From Pseudomonadota bacterium (GTDB lineage Bacteria > Pseudomonadota > Alphaproteobacteria > Rhizobiales > Pleomorphomonadaceae): a stretch of DNA of 64,000 bases. The stretch is taken from contig JAEZHI010000040.1 in assembly GCA_023436885.1 (NCBI GenBank), positions 417,194-481,193 on the forward strand. The letters are read 5' to 3'. The stretch's first letter is position 1. Every line of letters begins with the position of its first letter. Both the position numbers and the translations under genes were made by a program. Of the stretch, positions 42,987-52,423 are shown piece by piece. The notes under the pieces were generated by a model. The model was not told the DNA's origin. It made no database searches and worked only from the letters and a program-made list of their open reading frames with translations.

Positions 42987-43880
42987 GTGAGTCGCCCCCA
43001 GACCTGCCGGATCGGCATGCATGCCAACCTCTGGACGCCCCGTTGGACCAGGGAGGCCGCCGAGCGCATCCTGCCGGAGGCGGCCGAGCACGGGCTGGAG
43101 GTGATCGAAATCTCCGTCGCCGATCCCGACGCCGTCGACGCCGAACACTCCCGGGCGCTGTTCGACAAGTTCGGGCTGGAACCCACGGCCTCCATCTGCC
43201 TGCCGGAAGGCTTCTCGCCGGTGACCGACCCGGAAGCCGCCACCGGACTGCTCTTACGGGCGCTCGACACGGCGTATCGGCTCGGCAGCAAGGTTCTCAC
43301 CGGTGTTTTCTACACCGCCATCAACACCCACTCCGGCGCCTGCCCGACAACCGAGGAATACGACCGCGCCATCGCGGCGCTGCGACCGGTGGCGAAAAGG
43401 GCGCGCGCCCTCGGCATGTCGCTGGGGCTCGAACCGTGCAATCGCTATGAAAACCACCTGATCAACACCGCCGCCCAGGGGGTGGAGTTCCTGGAAAGGC
43501 TGAGCGGCACGCACCCCGAAGCGGCCGACTTTGCCGACTGCGGCCTGTTCCTCCACCTCGACACCTTCCACATGAACATCGAGGAACGCGGCGTCGGCGC
43601 CGGCTTCCGCAAGGCGGGGGCATGGTGCAGCTACGTGCACCTGTCGGAAAGCGATCGCGGCCTGCCCGGCTCCGGCAACGTCGACTGGACCGACGCCTTC
43701 CGCGCCATGGCCGAAACCGGCTTCACCGGCTACCTCGTCGGCGAGATCTTCGCCCCGGAAACCCCCGCCTACGCCGCCGAACTCAGCACCTTCCACGACG
43801 CCGTCCCAAGCCGCCTCGAAGTGCTGACCAAAGGCGTGCCCTACCTCAAGGCCCTCGCCCGCCAGCACGGCCTCCTGTGA
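42987..43880 (+). CDS. Sugar (phosphate) isomerase/epimerase, TIM barrel, DTE-like
   Basis: 297 residues from GTG 42987 behind AAGGAGA. AP-endonuclease-2-type TIM barrel with the metal site of D-tagatose/D-psicose 3-epimerases: Glu in LGLEPCNRYENHLINT, Asp/His in LHLDTFHMNIEERG, and the last Glu in YLVGEIF. Enzymes of this family interconvert ketoses at C3 or act as aldose-ketose isomerases (for example D-apiose isomerase). Last gene of the operon; a palindromic repeat follows as the boundary. Confidence 0.88.
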   Translation: MSRPQTCRIGMHANLWTPRWTREAAERILPEAAEHGLEVIEISVADPDAVDAEHSRALFDKFGLEPTASICLPEGFSPVTDPEAATGLLLRALDTAYRLGSKVLTGVFYTAINTHSGACPTTEEYDRAIAALRPVAKRARALGMSLGLEPCNRYENHLINTAAQGVEFLERLSGTHPEAADFADCGLFLHLDTFHMNIEERGVGAGFRKAGAWCSYVHLSESDRGLPGSGNVDWTDAFRAMAETGFTGYLVGEIFAPETPAYAAELSTFHDAVPSRLEVLTKGVPYLKALARQHGLL

Positions 43881-43930
43881 TGGTACTGCAGCTGTCTGTC
43901 TGCCCCGATCTGCTCCTAGAGGACATGGAG

Positions 43931-44136
43931 CCCGATACTTGCCTCATCGACTTCTCGTCCTGAGGTACACCTTGAATTCGCGTGCGAATTCAAGCGGCTT
44001 TCGCAAGGAAGACAGCCTTATATAAATGATAACAGCTGGAGATGCGCTCTATCCAGCTGTTATCATTTATATAATTCTGTCTTCCTTGCGAACGCGAGGA
44101 CCTCGGGCAGAACAGGGCGAGCGGCCAATATAGCGC
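43931..44136. repeat. Palindromic repeat, copy E
   Basis: Left arm from TTCTCGTCCTGAGG (43952), interrupted by the small palindrome CTTGAATTCGCG... (43971-43994). The centre contains ATAAATGATAACAGCTGGAG and its inverted partner CCAGCTGTTATCATTTATAT. The right arm TCCTTGCGAACGCGAGGACC ends near 44107, followed by outer flank to GCGCTCCC. It matches copy F closely. Confidence 0.88.
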
Positions 44137-44436
44137 TCCCCTCCCCACCAACAGCATGAAGCGCCGACCCAGCCCAGCCAGATCGACGCTTCAATCGTTG
44201 CTCTCATGCTCCGCACCCAGAGCCTGGAGCGAAATTCGCTGGGGTGCGGCAGATAGCGACGAGCGCGAGAACCGGAGCGGAGCGGACTTCCTGTCCGTGA
44301 GCACCGGAAGCGCAGCGCTCTAAGCCAAGGGCATCCGCCCGAAAAGTTGCAGACTTTTCGGGCAAAGCGGATGCCCAGAGATGCCCGCCCCAGTAGAATT
44401 TCGACCAGGCTCTAGAAGAAGCCGAGCTTCTTGGAG
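44137..44436. repeat. Left member of a long direct repeat (partner 47497-47741)
   Basis: From CCTCCCCACCAAC onward this matches 47497-47741 with scattered changes. It includes AGCCTGGAGCGAAATTCGCT, CGGAGCGGACTTCCTGTCCG and the final TCGACCAGGCTCTAGAAGAA. It has an extra self-complementary segment CATCCGCCCGAAAAGT...ACTTTTCGGGCAAAGCGGATG (44331-44373) that the partner lacks. The end copies the last codons of the aldehyde dehydrogenase gene (KKLGFF-stop). Confidence 0.85.
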
Positions 44437-44474
44437 CCATTTGACTTGCCGGTTTCGATAAACGCCGTGTCGGT

Positions 44475-45179
44475 TCATGGCACCTGTACGATGCGCCCGC
44501 TGCCTCTGATCTCCGTGTGCCGCATTGTCGGATGTCCTGACAACTCGACATTGCCGCTTCCGAAAATCGAGACATCGGCATCTGACGTGGCGTTCACGCT
44601 GGCATCGCCACTGCCACTGATCTGCACCGTCGCGGACTTGCCGATCAGGCCTTCGAACCGGGCCTTGCCGGAGCCGTAAATGCCGATATCGACGACATCG
44701 GAGGTTCCGGTGGCCGAGATATTGCCGTTGCCTTTGACGCTCACCTGAAGCCGTGGCTGGTCGATATGAGCCAGCATCAGATCGCCGGTTCCCAGCAAAT
44801 CCCATGTGGTAATGGCTGGCCCCGACAATTTCACGTCGAAGCTGTACCCAAGCCAGCCCGGATCGCAGTCCAGAGCCAAACGGCCGGATTCGATCTTGAG
44901 ATGATCGATCAGCGCCGAGTCACCGCTAATGACGGCCTCAGCCTTTTCTCCTGGGCTGTAACTGACAGTGCCGGGCACCTCGATCGCCAGCTTGTCCTCT
45001 GATGTGAAAGGTAGCGTGATCTGTCGCTGCGTGCCGCTGGCGGGCGCGCATGTTGCGCCAGCGTTCCACAAATAGGCCGAGCTTGCCCAACTGGAACCTG
45101 AGAGTGCAGTTCCGAGTGCCAAGAAAACGGCGGCACCGGTCAGTCCGGCTGTCGCAATCAATGCCAATTTTCCGGTCAT
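44475..45179 (-). CDS. DUF2807 (head GIN-like) secreted/anchored protein
   Basis: 234 residues. Hydrophobic N-terminus (LALIATAGLTGAAVFLALGT) acts as signal or anchor. The rest is the DUF2807 beta-helix pattern of alternating G-x-G/S repeats (KGNGNISATGTSD, YGSGKARFEGLIGKS, SGSGDASVNATSD, FGSGNVELSGHP). Usually linked to a PadR-DUF1700 unit, as here. Probably an envelope-stress or adhesin-like module; function unproven. Confidence 0.85.
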   Translation of the reverse strand: MTGKLALIATAGLTGAAVFLALGTALSGSSWASSAYLWNAGATCAPASGTQRQITLPFTSEDKLAIEVPGTVSYSPGEKAEAVISGDSALIDHLKIESGRLALDCDPGWLGYSFDVKLSGPAITTWDLLGTGDLMLAHIDQPRLQVSVKGNGNISATGTSDVVDIGIYGSGKARFEGLIGKSATVQISGSGDASVNATSDADVSIFGSGNVELSGHPTMRHTEIRGSGRIVQVP

Positions 45180-45211
45180 AGCCTACATCTCCGATAAATT
45201 CGGCTGTGCAT

Positions 45212-45784
45212 TCAGGCCCCGCTCCGATCCGGCTGGCCCAGACGGAAATGCAATCGCGCATAATGTCCGAGGACGCGGACGCCGGCCCCGATCCCGATCA
45301 GAAGCAACGCTCCGCCTCCAATGAACCCGCTGACAAGGCCGGCGCCGATGCACAGGCGGGCCAGCAGGGCGGTCAACGTGCCCCCCTGGTAAAAGAACAA
45401 GGTCGTGACGATGACCTTCAATCCGGCAACTCCGATCGCCACCAGCCCCAAAGCGAAGCCGACTGTCAGCAGCAGGGCCAGCATCAGCAGCGGCAAAAGG
45501 AAAACCAGATCGATGATCGCCATCCCGGCCAGCGCCATGGTCGCAGCGAGAAGGTTCGAGAGACTCCAATGCGTTTCGAGACGCTTCACTCCTATGTCGG
45601 CCCTCAGTTCCCTCGCGATCCTTGCAGGATCGCCAAGGGCCGTGGCCACCTCCGTCTCGCTGCGTCCCCGCTCCCCGGATTCAACGAAGTGGGCTGCGTA
45701 GTCAGAGATGATCTCGGCGATTTCTTCATCCGGGAGACCGTCAAGTCCACGCCGCAACCTGTTGAGAAACTCATCTCTGGTCAT
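45212..45784 (-). CDS. DUF1700 membrane protein
   Basis: 190 residues. N-terminal MTRDEFLNRLRRGLDGLPDE, then IAEIISDYAAHFVESGERGR and EVATALGDPARIARELRAD, is the DUF1700/HAAS signature. Three or four membrane helices follow. The N-terminal helical domain is thought to sense or bind the PadR partner. It overlaps padR (ATGA, 45781-45784) and precedes DUF2807. Confidence 0.88.
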   Translation of the reverse strand: MTRDEFLNRLRRGLDGLPDEEIAEIISDYAAHFVESGERGRSETEVATALGDPARIARELRADIGVKRLETHWSLSNLLAATMALAGMAIIDLVFLLPLLMLALLLTVGFALGLVAIGVAGLKVIVTTLFFYQGGTLTALLARLCIGAGLVSGFIGGGALLLIGIGAGVRVLGHYARLHFRLGQPDRSGA

Positions 45785-46107
45785 GACAGATCCTCAAGAA
45801 GTTTGTCGACCGCGGTCGCGAAGGAACGCCAGTCACTGCGATGGGCTTCGAAAACGGTCTGTCCGAGGGGTGTGAGCCGATAGTATTTGCGCGGCGGGCC
45901 GCTGCTCGATTCAACGAGACGGGTGGCCACGAGGCCATCATTCTGCATGCGGCGCATCAACGGATAAATCGTGCCTTCGCCCATGCCGACCGCCGCGACG
46001 AGGGTGCTGGCGATCTCATAGCCGTAGCTCTCGCCCCGCGACAGCACGGCCAGAACGCACAGATCGAGCGCGCCTTTTCTCAGTTGAACCTGGATCGAGT
46101 CGGCCAT
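45781..46107 (-). CDS. PadR family transcriptional regulator
   Basis: 108 residues from ATG 46107 (MADSIQVQLRKGALDLCVLA). Winged helix with GESYGYEIASTLVAAVGMGE, then GTIYPLMRRMQNDGLV and RKYYRLTPLG, all diagnostic of PadR. First gene of the padR-DUF1700-DUF2807 operon and probably its autorepressor through the inverted repeat at 46142-46162. The longer start at 46182 would read through the operator. Confidence 0.92.
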   Translation of the reverse strand: MADSIQVQLRKGALDLCVLAVLSRGESYGYEIASTLVAAVGMGEGTIYPLMRRMQNDGLVATRLVESSSGPPRKYYRLTPLGQTVFEAHRSDWRSFATAVDKLLEDLS

Positions 46108-46141
46108 TCCAATTTCCCATTTACAGGCCGTATATAGCACG

Positions 46142-46162
46142 CTACCTGTTATTGCAAGGTAG
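46142..46162. promoter_or_regulatory. Inverted repeat CTACCT-n9-AGGTAG upstream of padR
   Basis: Perfect 6-bp arms in the promoter region 35 bp before padR and 92 bp before the divergent hydrolase gene. A TATATAGCAC box lies next to it. Candidate PadR operator. Confidence 0.6.
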
Positions 46163-46253
46163 TGAGGCGATGCCGCCGGCATCCTCGCTTTTCAACACCT
46201 GCGGCGCCACCAGTGCCAGCGCCGCCGCCGTCCCTTCCAGTCGGAGTAACGCC

Positions 46254-47237
46254 ATGACGCGCTTAAGCCTCGCCATCGCAGCCGTCTTCTGTTTCGTCCT
46301 ATCGTCGGCTCAGGCCGCGGGCCTGAAATACCTTCACATTCCCGAGGGAACGGATGGCCCGGCAATCGACGCGGCCATGTGGTCGCCTTGCGCCAAAGCA
46401 CCTGAAGATGTGCGGGTCGGATCGTTCACGTTGCCAGCGGTGCAGGATTGCCCAATCAGTGGAGAAAAGAAGCTGCCGCTCGTCGTCATTTCACACGGCT
46501 ATGGCGGTTGGTATTTCGGCCATCACGACACGGCGGAAGCCCTCGCCGATTCCGGCTTCATCGTGGTCGCCATCAATCACCCCAATGCCAACCATGCCGA
46601 CATGAGCCGCGCGAATGGTCTGGCCGTATTGGCCAATCGACCTGTCGATATCAAGCGAACCATTGATTTCATGCTGACCGACTTTGCGGATTCAGCCAGG
46701 ATCGACCCGCAGCGGATCGGCTTCTACGGCTTCTCGCAAGGCGGCTATACTGGCCTTGTTCTTGCTGGCGCCAATCCGGATTTCAGCAAGTTGCCGCCGC
46801 GTTGCGCCGACCCGAAGGCAGCTGGCTGCCCGCAGTCCGATCAGGCCCGGCCGACGGCACGCCCGCCGCTGCCCAAGAATCTGACCCATGATCCCCGCAT
46901 CAGAGCGATGGTGGTCGCGGACCCACTCAGCGTCATTTTCCAAACACCGGACAGCGTGAGGAACGTTGGGATCCCGCTTCAGATCTGGGGATCGGAGCTG
47001 GGGGGAGGAGGCGGAGCATCGCCGTCAGATGTTGCGACGCTTGTCCGCTTATTGCCGGAAAAGCCTGACTTCCAGGTCGTACCCAAAGCCGTTCATATGT
47101 CGTTTCTCACGCCGTGCCCGCAAATCGACACGACGTCCGAGGCCTGCATCGATGCCCCCGGCTTTGATCGAGCCGCGTTCCACAGCACGTTCAACGCCGA
47201 AGTCGCTGCTTTTTTCCAAAGAAATCTCGCGGATTGA
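46254..47237 (+). CDS. Secreted alpha/beta hydrolase (dienelactone-hydrolase / PAF-acetylhydrolase-like)
   Basis: 327 residues from ATG 46254 with a signal peptide (MTRLSLAIAAVFCFVLSSAQ, cleavage after AQAA). Conserved LPLVVISHGYGG (oxyanion), nucleophile Ser in GFYGFSQGGYTG, and a late HMSF His. Also two cysteine pairs likely forming disulfides in the periplasm. Similar to lipoprotein-like dienelactone hydrolases acting on esters. Divergent from padR; an independent gene. Confidence 0.85.
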   Translation: MTRLSLAIAAVFCFVLSSAQAAGLKYLHIPEGTDGPAIDAAMWSPCAKAPEDVRVGSFTLPAVQDCPISGEKKLPLVVISHGYGGWYFGHHDTAEALADSGFIVVAINHPNANHADMSRANGLAVLANRPVDIKRTIDFMLTDFADSARIDPQRIGFYGFSQGGYTGLVLAGANPDFSKLPPRCADPKAAGCPQSDQARPTARPPLPKNLTHDPRIRAMVVADPLSVIFQTPDSVRNVGIPLQIWGSELGGGGGASPSDVATLVRLLPEKPDFQVVPKAVHMSFLTPCPQIDTTSEACIDAPGFDRAAFHSTFNAEVAAFFQRNLAD

Positions 47238-47242
47238 ACTTC

Positions 47243-47293
47243 GCGTCCCGAGGCCGGGACTTCGGGCAGAACAGGGCGAGCGGCTGATATACG
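47243..47293. repeat. Half copy of the palindromic repeat
   Basis: CGCGTCCCGAGGCCGGGACTTCGGGCAGAA, then CAGGGCGAGCGGCTGATATA: only the right arm and outer flank are present, directly after the hydrolase stop. Confidence 0.6.
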
Positions 47294-47311
47294 TCGTCAA
47301 GGATAGGGAAG

Positions 47312-47496
47312 CCCGATACCTCCCCCAGCGCCTTCTCGTCCTGAGGTCCTCGCTTTCGCAAGGAAGACAGCCTTATATAAAGGGGAGCCAAGCTGGAAAT
47401 GCGCTCTATCCAGCTGTTATCATTCATATAATTCTGTCTTCCTTGCGAAAGCGAGGACCTCGGGCAGAATGGAGCTCGCGGCCGATATAGCGCTCC
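47312..47496. repeat. Palindromic repeat, copy F
   Basis: Arms TTCTCGTCCTGAGGTCCTCG... (from 47333) and ...GCGAGGACCTCGGG (to 47464). Inner hairpins are CCTCGC-tttc-GCAAGG on the left and CCTTGC-gaaa-GCGAGG on the right. The centre AAGCTGGAAATGCGCTCTAT is followed by CCAGCTGTTATCATTCATAT. It lacks the small AATTC palindrome found in copy E. Confidence 0.88.
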
Positions 47497-47716
47497 CCTC
47501 CCCACCAACTGCATGAAACGCCGACCCAGCCCAGCCAGATCGACGCTTCAATCTTTGCTCTCATGCTCCGCACCCGGAGCCTGGAGCGAAATTCGCTGGG
47601 GTGCGGCAGATGGCGACGGCTTCGAGAACCGGAGCGGAGCGGACTTCCTGTCCGTGAGCACCGGAAGCGCAGAAGACTAAGCCATATGCCCGCCCCAGTA
47701 GAATTTCGACCAGGCT

Positions 47717-47741
<25 letters not shown>
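47497..47741. repeat. Right member of the long direct repeat, overlapping the 3' end of the aldehyde dehydrogenase gene
   Basis: Matches 44137-44436 including the shared GAATTTCGACCAGGCTCTAG and the AAGAAGCC(C/G)AGCTTCTTGG end inside the dehydrogenase coding sequence. The inner self-complementary segment of the left copy is absent. Confidence 0.85.
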
Positions 47742-49234
<1,493 letters not shown>

Positions 49235-49334
49235 CTTGTCCTCCCAGACATGACGCGCGTTGATCGCGCTGTCCGGAGAGTTGCGTACGTGAAATCCAAT
49301 ATCCAGCCGCCCCACCACGGTGGCAGCCCGCCAG

Positions 49335-49352
49335 TGTCGCAGTTCTGCGACA
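49335..49352. promoter_or_regulatory. Perfect palindrome TGTCGCAGTTCTGCGACA upstream of the aldehyde dehydrogenase
   Basis: An 18-bp perfect inverted repeat 101 bp before the dehydrogenase start and just after the regulator stop. Position and form fit an upstream activator site for the Fis/AcoR-type regulator. No convincing -24/-12 sigma-54 box was seen next to it. Confidence 0.65.
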
Positions 49353-49372
49353 GTCCGATGACGGGATCTGGA

Positions 49373-50356
49373 TCAGGTCAGCGAAGCCTGCACGATCCGC
49401 TCATGTAACCCCAGCTTATTAAGCTTGCGATGCAACGTCGCACGGCTGATGCCGAGCAGTTCGGCGGCATGCGACACGTTGCCATGCACCCGCGCCAGCG
49501 CCCGCTGGACCACCGCACGCTCGCCGGCGGCGAGGTCGTCGGCCTCCCGCTCCTGGGCGATCAGGTCGCCGATCGGCATGTGTCCCTTGAGGTCGGCCGA
49601 GGTCAGACCGAGCAACTGGCGCGCAGCGCGGGTGGCGCCGACGATCAGCTCGTGCCCGTCGACGGCGACGAGGGCATCGGCCCGCCCCTCGGGCGACGGC
49701 GCCAGGATGATGCGGCTCTTGGGGAAGGCGCGGCGGAACAGGTCGCACTCGATACGCCGCGCCGCGTCGACCACCGACTGCGCGATCAGCGTCAGGAAGC
49801 CCTCGGTCAGATCGGCCCGGCAGGAGGAGACGTCAATCACCGCCGCCAGTTGGCCGTCGGCATCGTGGATCGGCGAGGAGGTGCAGCTCAGGAGCGCGTT
49901 GCAACTGAAGAAGTGCTGGTCGCGGTGGATGGTAACGGGGCGCTGCTCGGCAATGGCTGTGCCGATGCCGTTGGTGCCCTGGCTGCCTTCGCTCCAGGGT
50001 GTACCGATCCAGAGGCCCCATTGGCTGAAGGTGGCGTCGTCACCGGCTGCGCCCCGCCTTTCCAGCGGCACGCCGTTGCGGTCGGCCAGCAGCACGCAGC
50101 AGCCGACCCCGCCGACGGCGGCATGCAGGCGGTCCATCGCCCCTTCGGCGCAGGCGATCAGCGGCTCCAGCGGTTGCCGGGCCAGCGTGATCTCCTCATC
50201 GGTCAACCGCCAGACGGGCGGGCGCGGCGCCGTCGGATCGAGCTTGTGCAGCTCCTGCGACCGCTGCCAGGACGCGGCAACCACCGAGCGGACCGCTCCG
50301 CCGGCGGCCAGCGTGTCCCTGATGTGTCGCGCGTGAAGTTCTTCTGACCTGTCCAC
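49373..50356 (-). CDS. AcoR-like GAF + Fis-type HTH regulator without AAA+ domain
   Basis: 327 residues from GTG 50356 behind GAGGAGG (longer in-frame starts up to 50656 have no signal). N-terminal GAF-type sensor with WIGTPWSEGSQGTNGIGTAI and FSCNALLSCTSSPIHDADGQ, as in AcoR. C-terminal HTH_8 (ALARVHGNVSHAAELLGISR, then ATLHRKLNKLG). The sigma-54-interacting AAA+ domain (GAFTGA) of full AcoR is absent, so it cannot act as a classical enhancer-binding protein. Likely activates or represses the adjacent aldehyde dehydrogenase. Confidence 0.85.
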   Translation of the reverse strand: MDRSEELHARHIRDTLAAGGAVRSVVAASWQRSQELHKLDPTAPRPPVWRLTDEEITLARQPLEPLIACAEGAMDRLHAAVGGVGCCVLLADRNGVPLERRGAAGDDATFSQWGLWIGTPWSEGSQGTNGIGTAIAEQRPVTIHRDQHFFSCNALLSCTSSPIHDADGQLAAVIDVSSCRADLTEGFLTLIAQSVVDAARRIECDLFRRAFPKSRIILAPSPEGRADALVAVDGHELIVGATRAARQLLGLTSADLKGHMPIGDLIAQEREADDLAAGERAVVQRALARVHGNVSHAAELLGISRATLHRKLNKLGLHERIVQASLT

Positions 50357-50640
50357 GCTTTTCCTCCTCGAGAAGCGTTGGCCACGACGTTCCGAAGTCC
50401 CCCTTTGCCCTGATCCATCCTCCGCGTGAGTGACCGATGATGCCCTGCAAAACCGGCTTGCAGCGCCGATCCGTTCAGCCGGATCAAACCGCACCCTACG
50501 GGTAAATCCCGATAGGGCGTCCTTCATAATCTTGTTTTGGAAGGTCGACAATTCGCCCAAAGGACTCGGGGCGGACAGCGGCTCCGACAGCAGGTTGCAG
50601 CGAGAGCGATCGCTGATATCTGGCTCAAAGCACGCTTGCA

Positions 50641-50806
50641 GCCCGATACAACCCACACCAACTTCTCGTCCTGAGGTCCCTGCCTGCGCAGGGATGACGG
50701 CTTGATAGGACCGTCACCAACGGCCAAACCTTTGTTCCTTTTTATAAATTACCATCCCCGCGCAGGTGGGGACCTCGGGCAGAAAATGGCGAACGGCCGA
50801 TATAGA
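50641..50806. repeat. Palindromic repeat, copy G1
   Basis: Left flank GCCCGATACAACCCACACCA, arm TTCTCGTCCTGAGGTCCCTG. The inner hairpin is CCCTGC-ctgc-GCAGGG on the left and CCCCGC-gcag-GTGGGG on the right. The end is CCTCGGGCAGAAAATGG...CCGATATAG. The centre is unlike the other copies. Confidence 0.8.
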
Positions 50807-50828
50807 TCTGCCTCTACTGAAGCGAGCC

Positions 50829-51075
50829 CGATACAACCCTCATCGCCATCTCGTCCCGAGGTTCTCGCTTTCGCAAGAATGACAGCGTGATATTGAGGGA
50901 GAAAACCGTTAGCCGCTCGCAAGCTCCTCTCAACCCGCTACACCAACAGAACCACGAGCGGCGACCTATAAGGGCACGCAAGCGCTATCCGATTGTTTCC
51001 TATATATAATGCTGTCATCCTTGCGAACGCGAGGACCTCAGGCAGGATGGGGCGGGCGGCCGATATAGGTCTCCC
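50829..51075. repeat. Palindromic repeat, copy G2
   Basis: Left arm CCCGATACAACCCTCATCGC, then CTCGTCCCGAGGTTCTCGCT. Longer, unrelated-looking centre; right arm GTCATCCTTGCGAACGCGAG ending CCTCAGG and flank to GATATAGGTCTCCC. Together with G1 it fills most of the 737-bp gap between the GAF/Fis regulator and the LysE gene; no coding frame was recognised there. Confidence 0.75.
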
Positions 51076-51093
51076 ACCCGCTCCAATCCCATC

Positions 51094-51717
51094 TCACCGG
51101 CTGAACAGCAGCCGTCCCGCCAGCGCCAGGAGCAGCGCCCCCATCACCGCGTCCATCCACCGCCGCGCCTTCGCGTACCCCCGCTGCACCGCTGGCAGCG
51201 CGAACAACAGCACCACGGCGCTCCACCAGGCCACCGACACCAGCACCGCCGTCAGGATGGCGCCGGCGAAGACTGCCGTCGGCGCGCTCGCCGGGATCAC
51301 CACGCCGAACAGGCTGGCGTAATAGGCGGCGACTTTCGGGTTCGAAATGGTGGTCAGAAACCCGGCCCTGAGCGCCCGCGCCCCAGTCAGCACCGGCCGC
51401 GAGGCGTCGAGCCCCACCGCCTTCCCGCTGAACACGCCCTTCAGAAGCCCCCAGGCCAGCCAGGTGAGATATACCGCCCCCACCAGCTTCAGCCCGAAAT
51501 ACAGCCATCCGAACCGCGCGATGACCCCGCCCAATCCGGCCGCCGTGACGGACGACCAGACCAGCGTCGCCATCACCACGCCAGCCACCACCAGGAAACC
51601 GGTGCGCCTCGACCCCGCCACCGATTGGCTCATCACCACCATCAGCGTCGGGCCAGGACTGGCGACGGCGAGCAGATGGATCACCGCGATGGTCGCAAAC
51701 AGTGCGAGCGTGCTCAT
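51094..51717 (-). CDS. LysE family exporter
   Basis: 207 residues, six membrane helices, ASPGPTLMVVMSQSVAGSRR is the LysE signature in helix 1. It overlaps the SRPBCC gene upstream (ATGA at 51714-51717), so the two are co-translated. Exports an amino acid or similar compound; substrate unknown. Confidence 0.88.
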   Translation of the reverse strand: MSTLALFATIAVIHLLAVASPGPTLMVVMSQSVAGSRRTGFLVVAGVVMATLVWSSVTAAGLGGVIARFGWLYFGLKLVGAVYLTWLAWGLLKGVFSGKAVGLDASRPVLTGARALRAGFLTTISNPKVAAYYASLFGVVIPASAPTAVFAGAILTAVLVSVAWWSAVVLLFALPAVQRGYAKARRWMDAVMGALLLALAGRLLFSR

Positions 51718-52124
51718 GGCCGCTTTCCTTCCACATGCCGAGCGAAATTGTCGAGGATCGCCTGCCAGCCGGCGCGCTGCTGCTCCTCGCTATATTCCGT
51801 CTCCGCGTCGAAGGTGACGCGCACCGTGACGTTCTCCGGATACGGCGTGAACGACACCTGAGCCGTCCTGTCGCCGAAGGCATATTCGATGCGCTCATGC
51901 GGCACGATTTTGGTGTAGGTGCCGGCAAAGTCGAAGCCCTCGCTGCCGTCCTTCGCCTCCATGCGCGAGGAGAACATACCGCCCTCCCGCAGATCGACGC
52001 TGGCCGCCGTGGTGTGCCAATCATCGGAAGCCGCATTCCACGCCTTGATGTCCTCCGGCGTCACATAGGCGCGCCAAACCTCGGCCAGCGGCGCGGCAAC
52101 GGTCGTCTCGACAGTGATCTTCAT
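51714..52124 (-). CDS. SRPBCC/AHSA1-like protein
   Basis: 136 residues from ATG 52124 behind GGAGGG (MKITVETTVAAPLAEVWRAY). The start, VTPEDIKAWNAASDDWHTTA and the ending WQAILDNFARHVE fit the activator-of-Hsp90-ATPase-like SRPBCC subgroup of small ligand-binding proteins. The long upstream extension to 52304 has no ribosome site. Confidence 0.9.
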   Translation of the reverse strand: MKITVETTVAAPLAEVWRAYVTPEDIKAWNAASDDWHTTAASVDLREGGMFSSRMEAKDGSEGFDFAGTYTKIVPHERIEYAFGDRTAQVSFTPYPENVTVRVTFDAETEYSEEQQRAGWQAILDNFARHVEGKRP

Positions 52125-52205
52125 GGAACCCTCCTCCAGTTTATTGGAATGATCCCAACATGCAGGTGGGACGGTTTCTGTCAGGATCGGATGGAGAGGC
52201 GCCTG

Positions 52206-52380
52206 ATGTCTGCCGCGGAGCCTCTTCCTGCCTGAGGTCCTCTGCCTGCGCAGAGGATGACAACGTGATAGTGAGGGGCGCAAGCGGATATGTGTTTGTT
52301 TCAATTATATAAAACTGTCATCCTCTGCGCAGGCAGAGGACCTCAGGACGAGAAGAGCGAGGGGGGAATATCAGCCTCCC
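52206..52380. repeat. Palindromic repeat, copy H
   Basis: Left arm CCTGAGGTCCTCTGCCTGCG, with inner hairpin CTCTGC-ctgc-GCAGAG (52240-52255). Right arm CATCCTCTGCGCAGGCAGAG then GACCTCAGG. Both sides of the inner stem differ from copies A and F in a matched way. Confidence 0.85.
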
Positions 52381-52423
52381 GAACCCTACAAACGCCCCGA
52401 TGCCAAAGCGACACCACCTGCAT

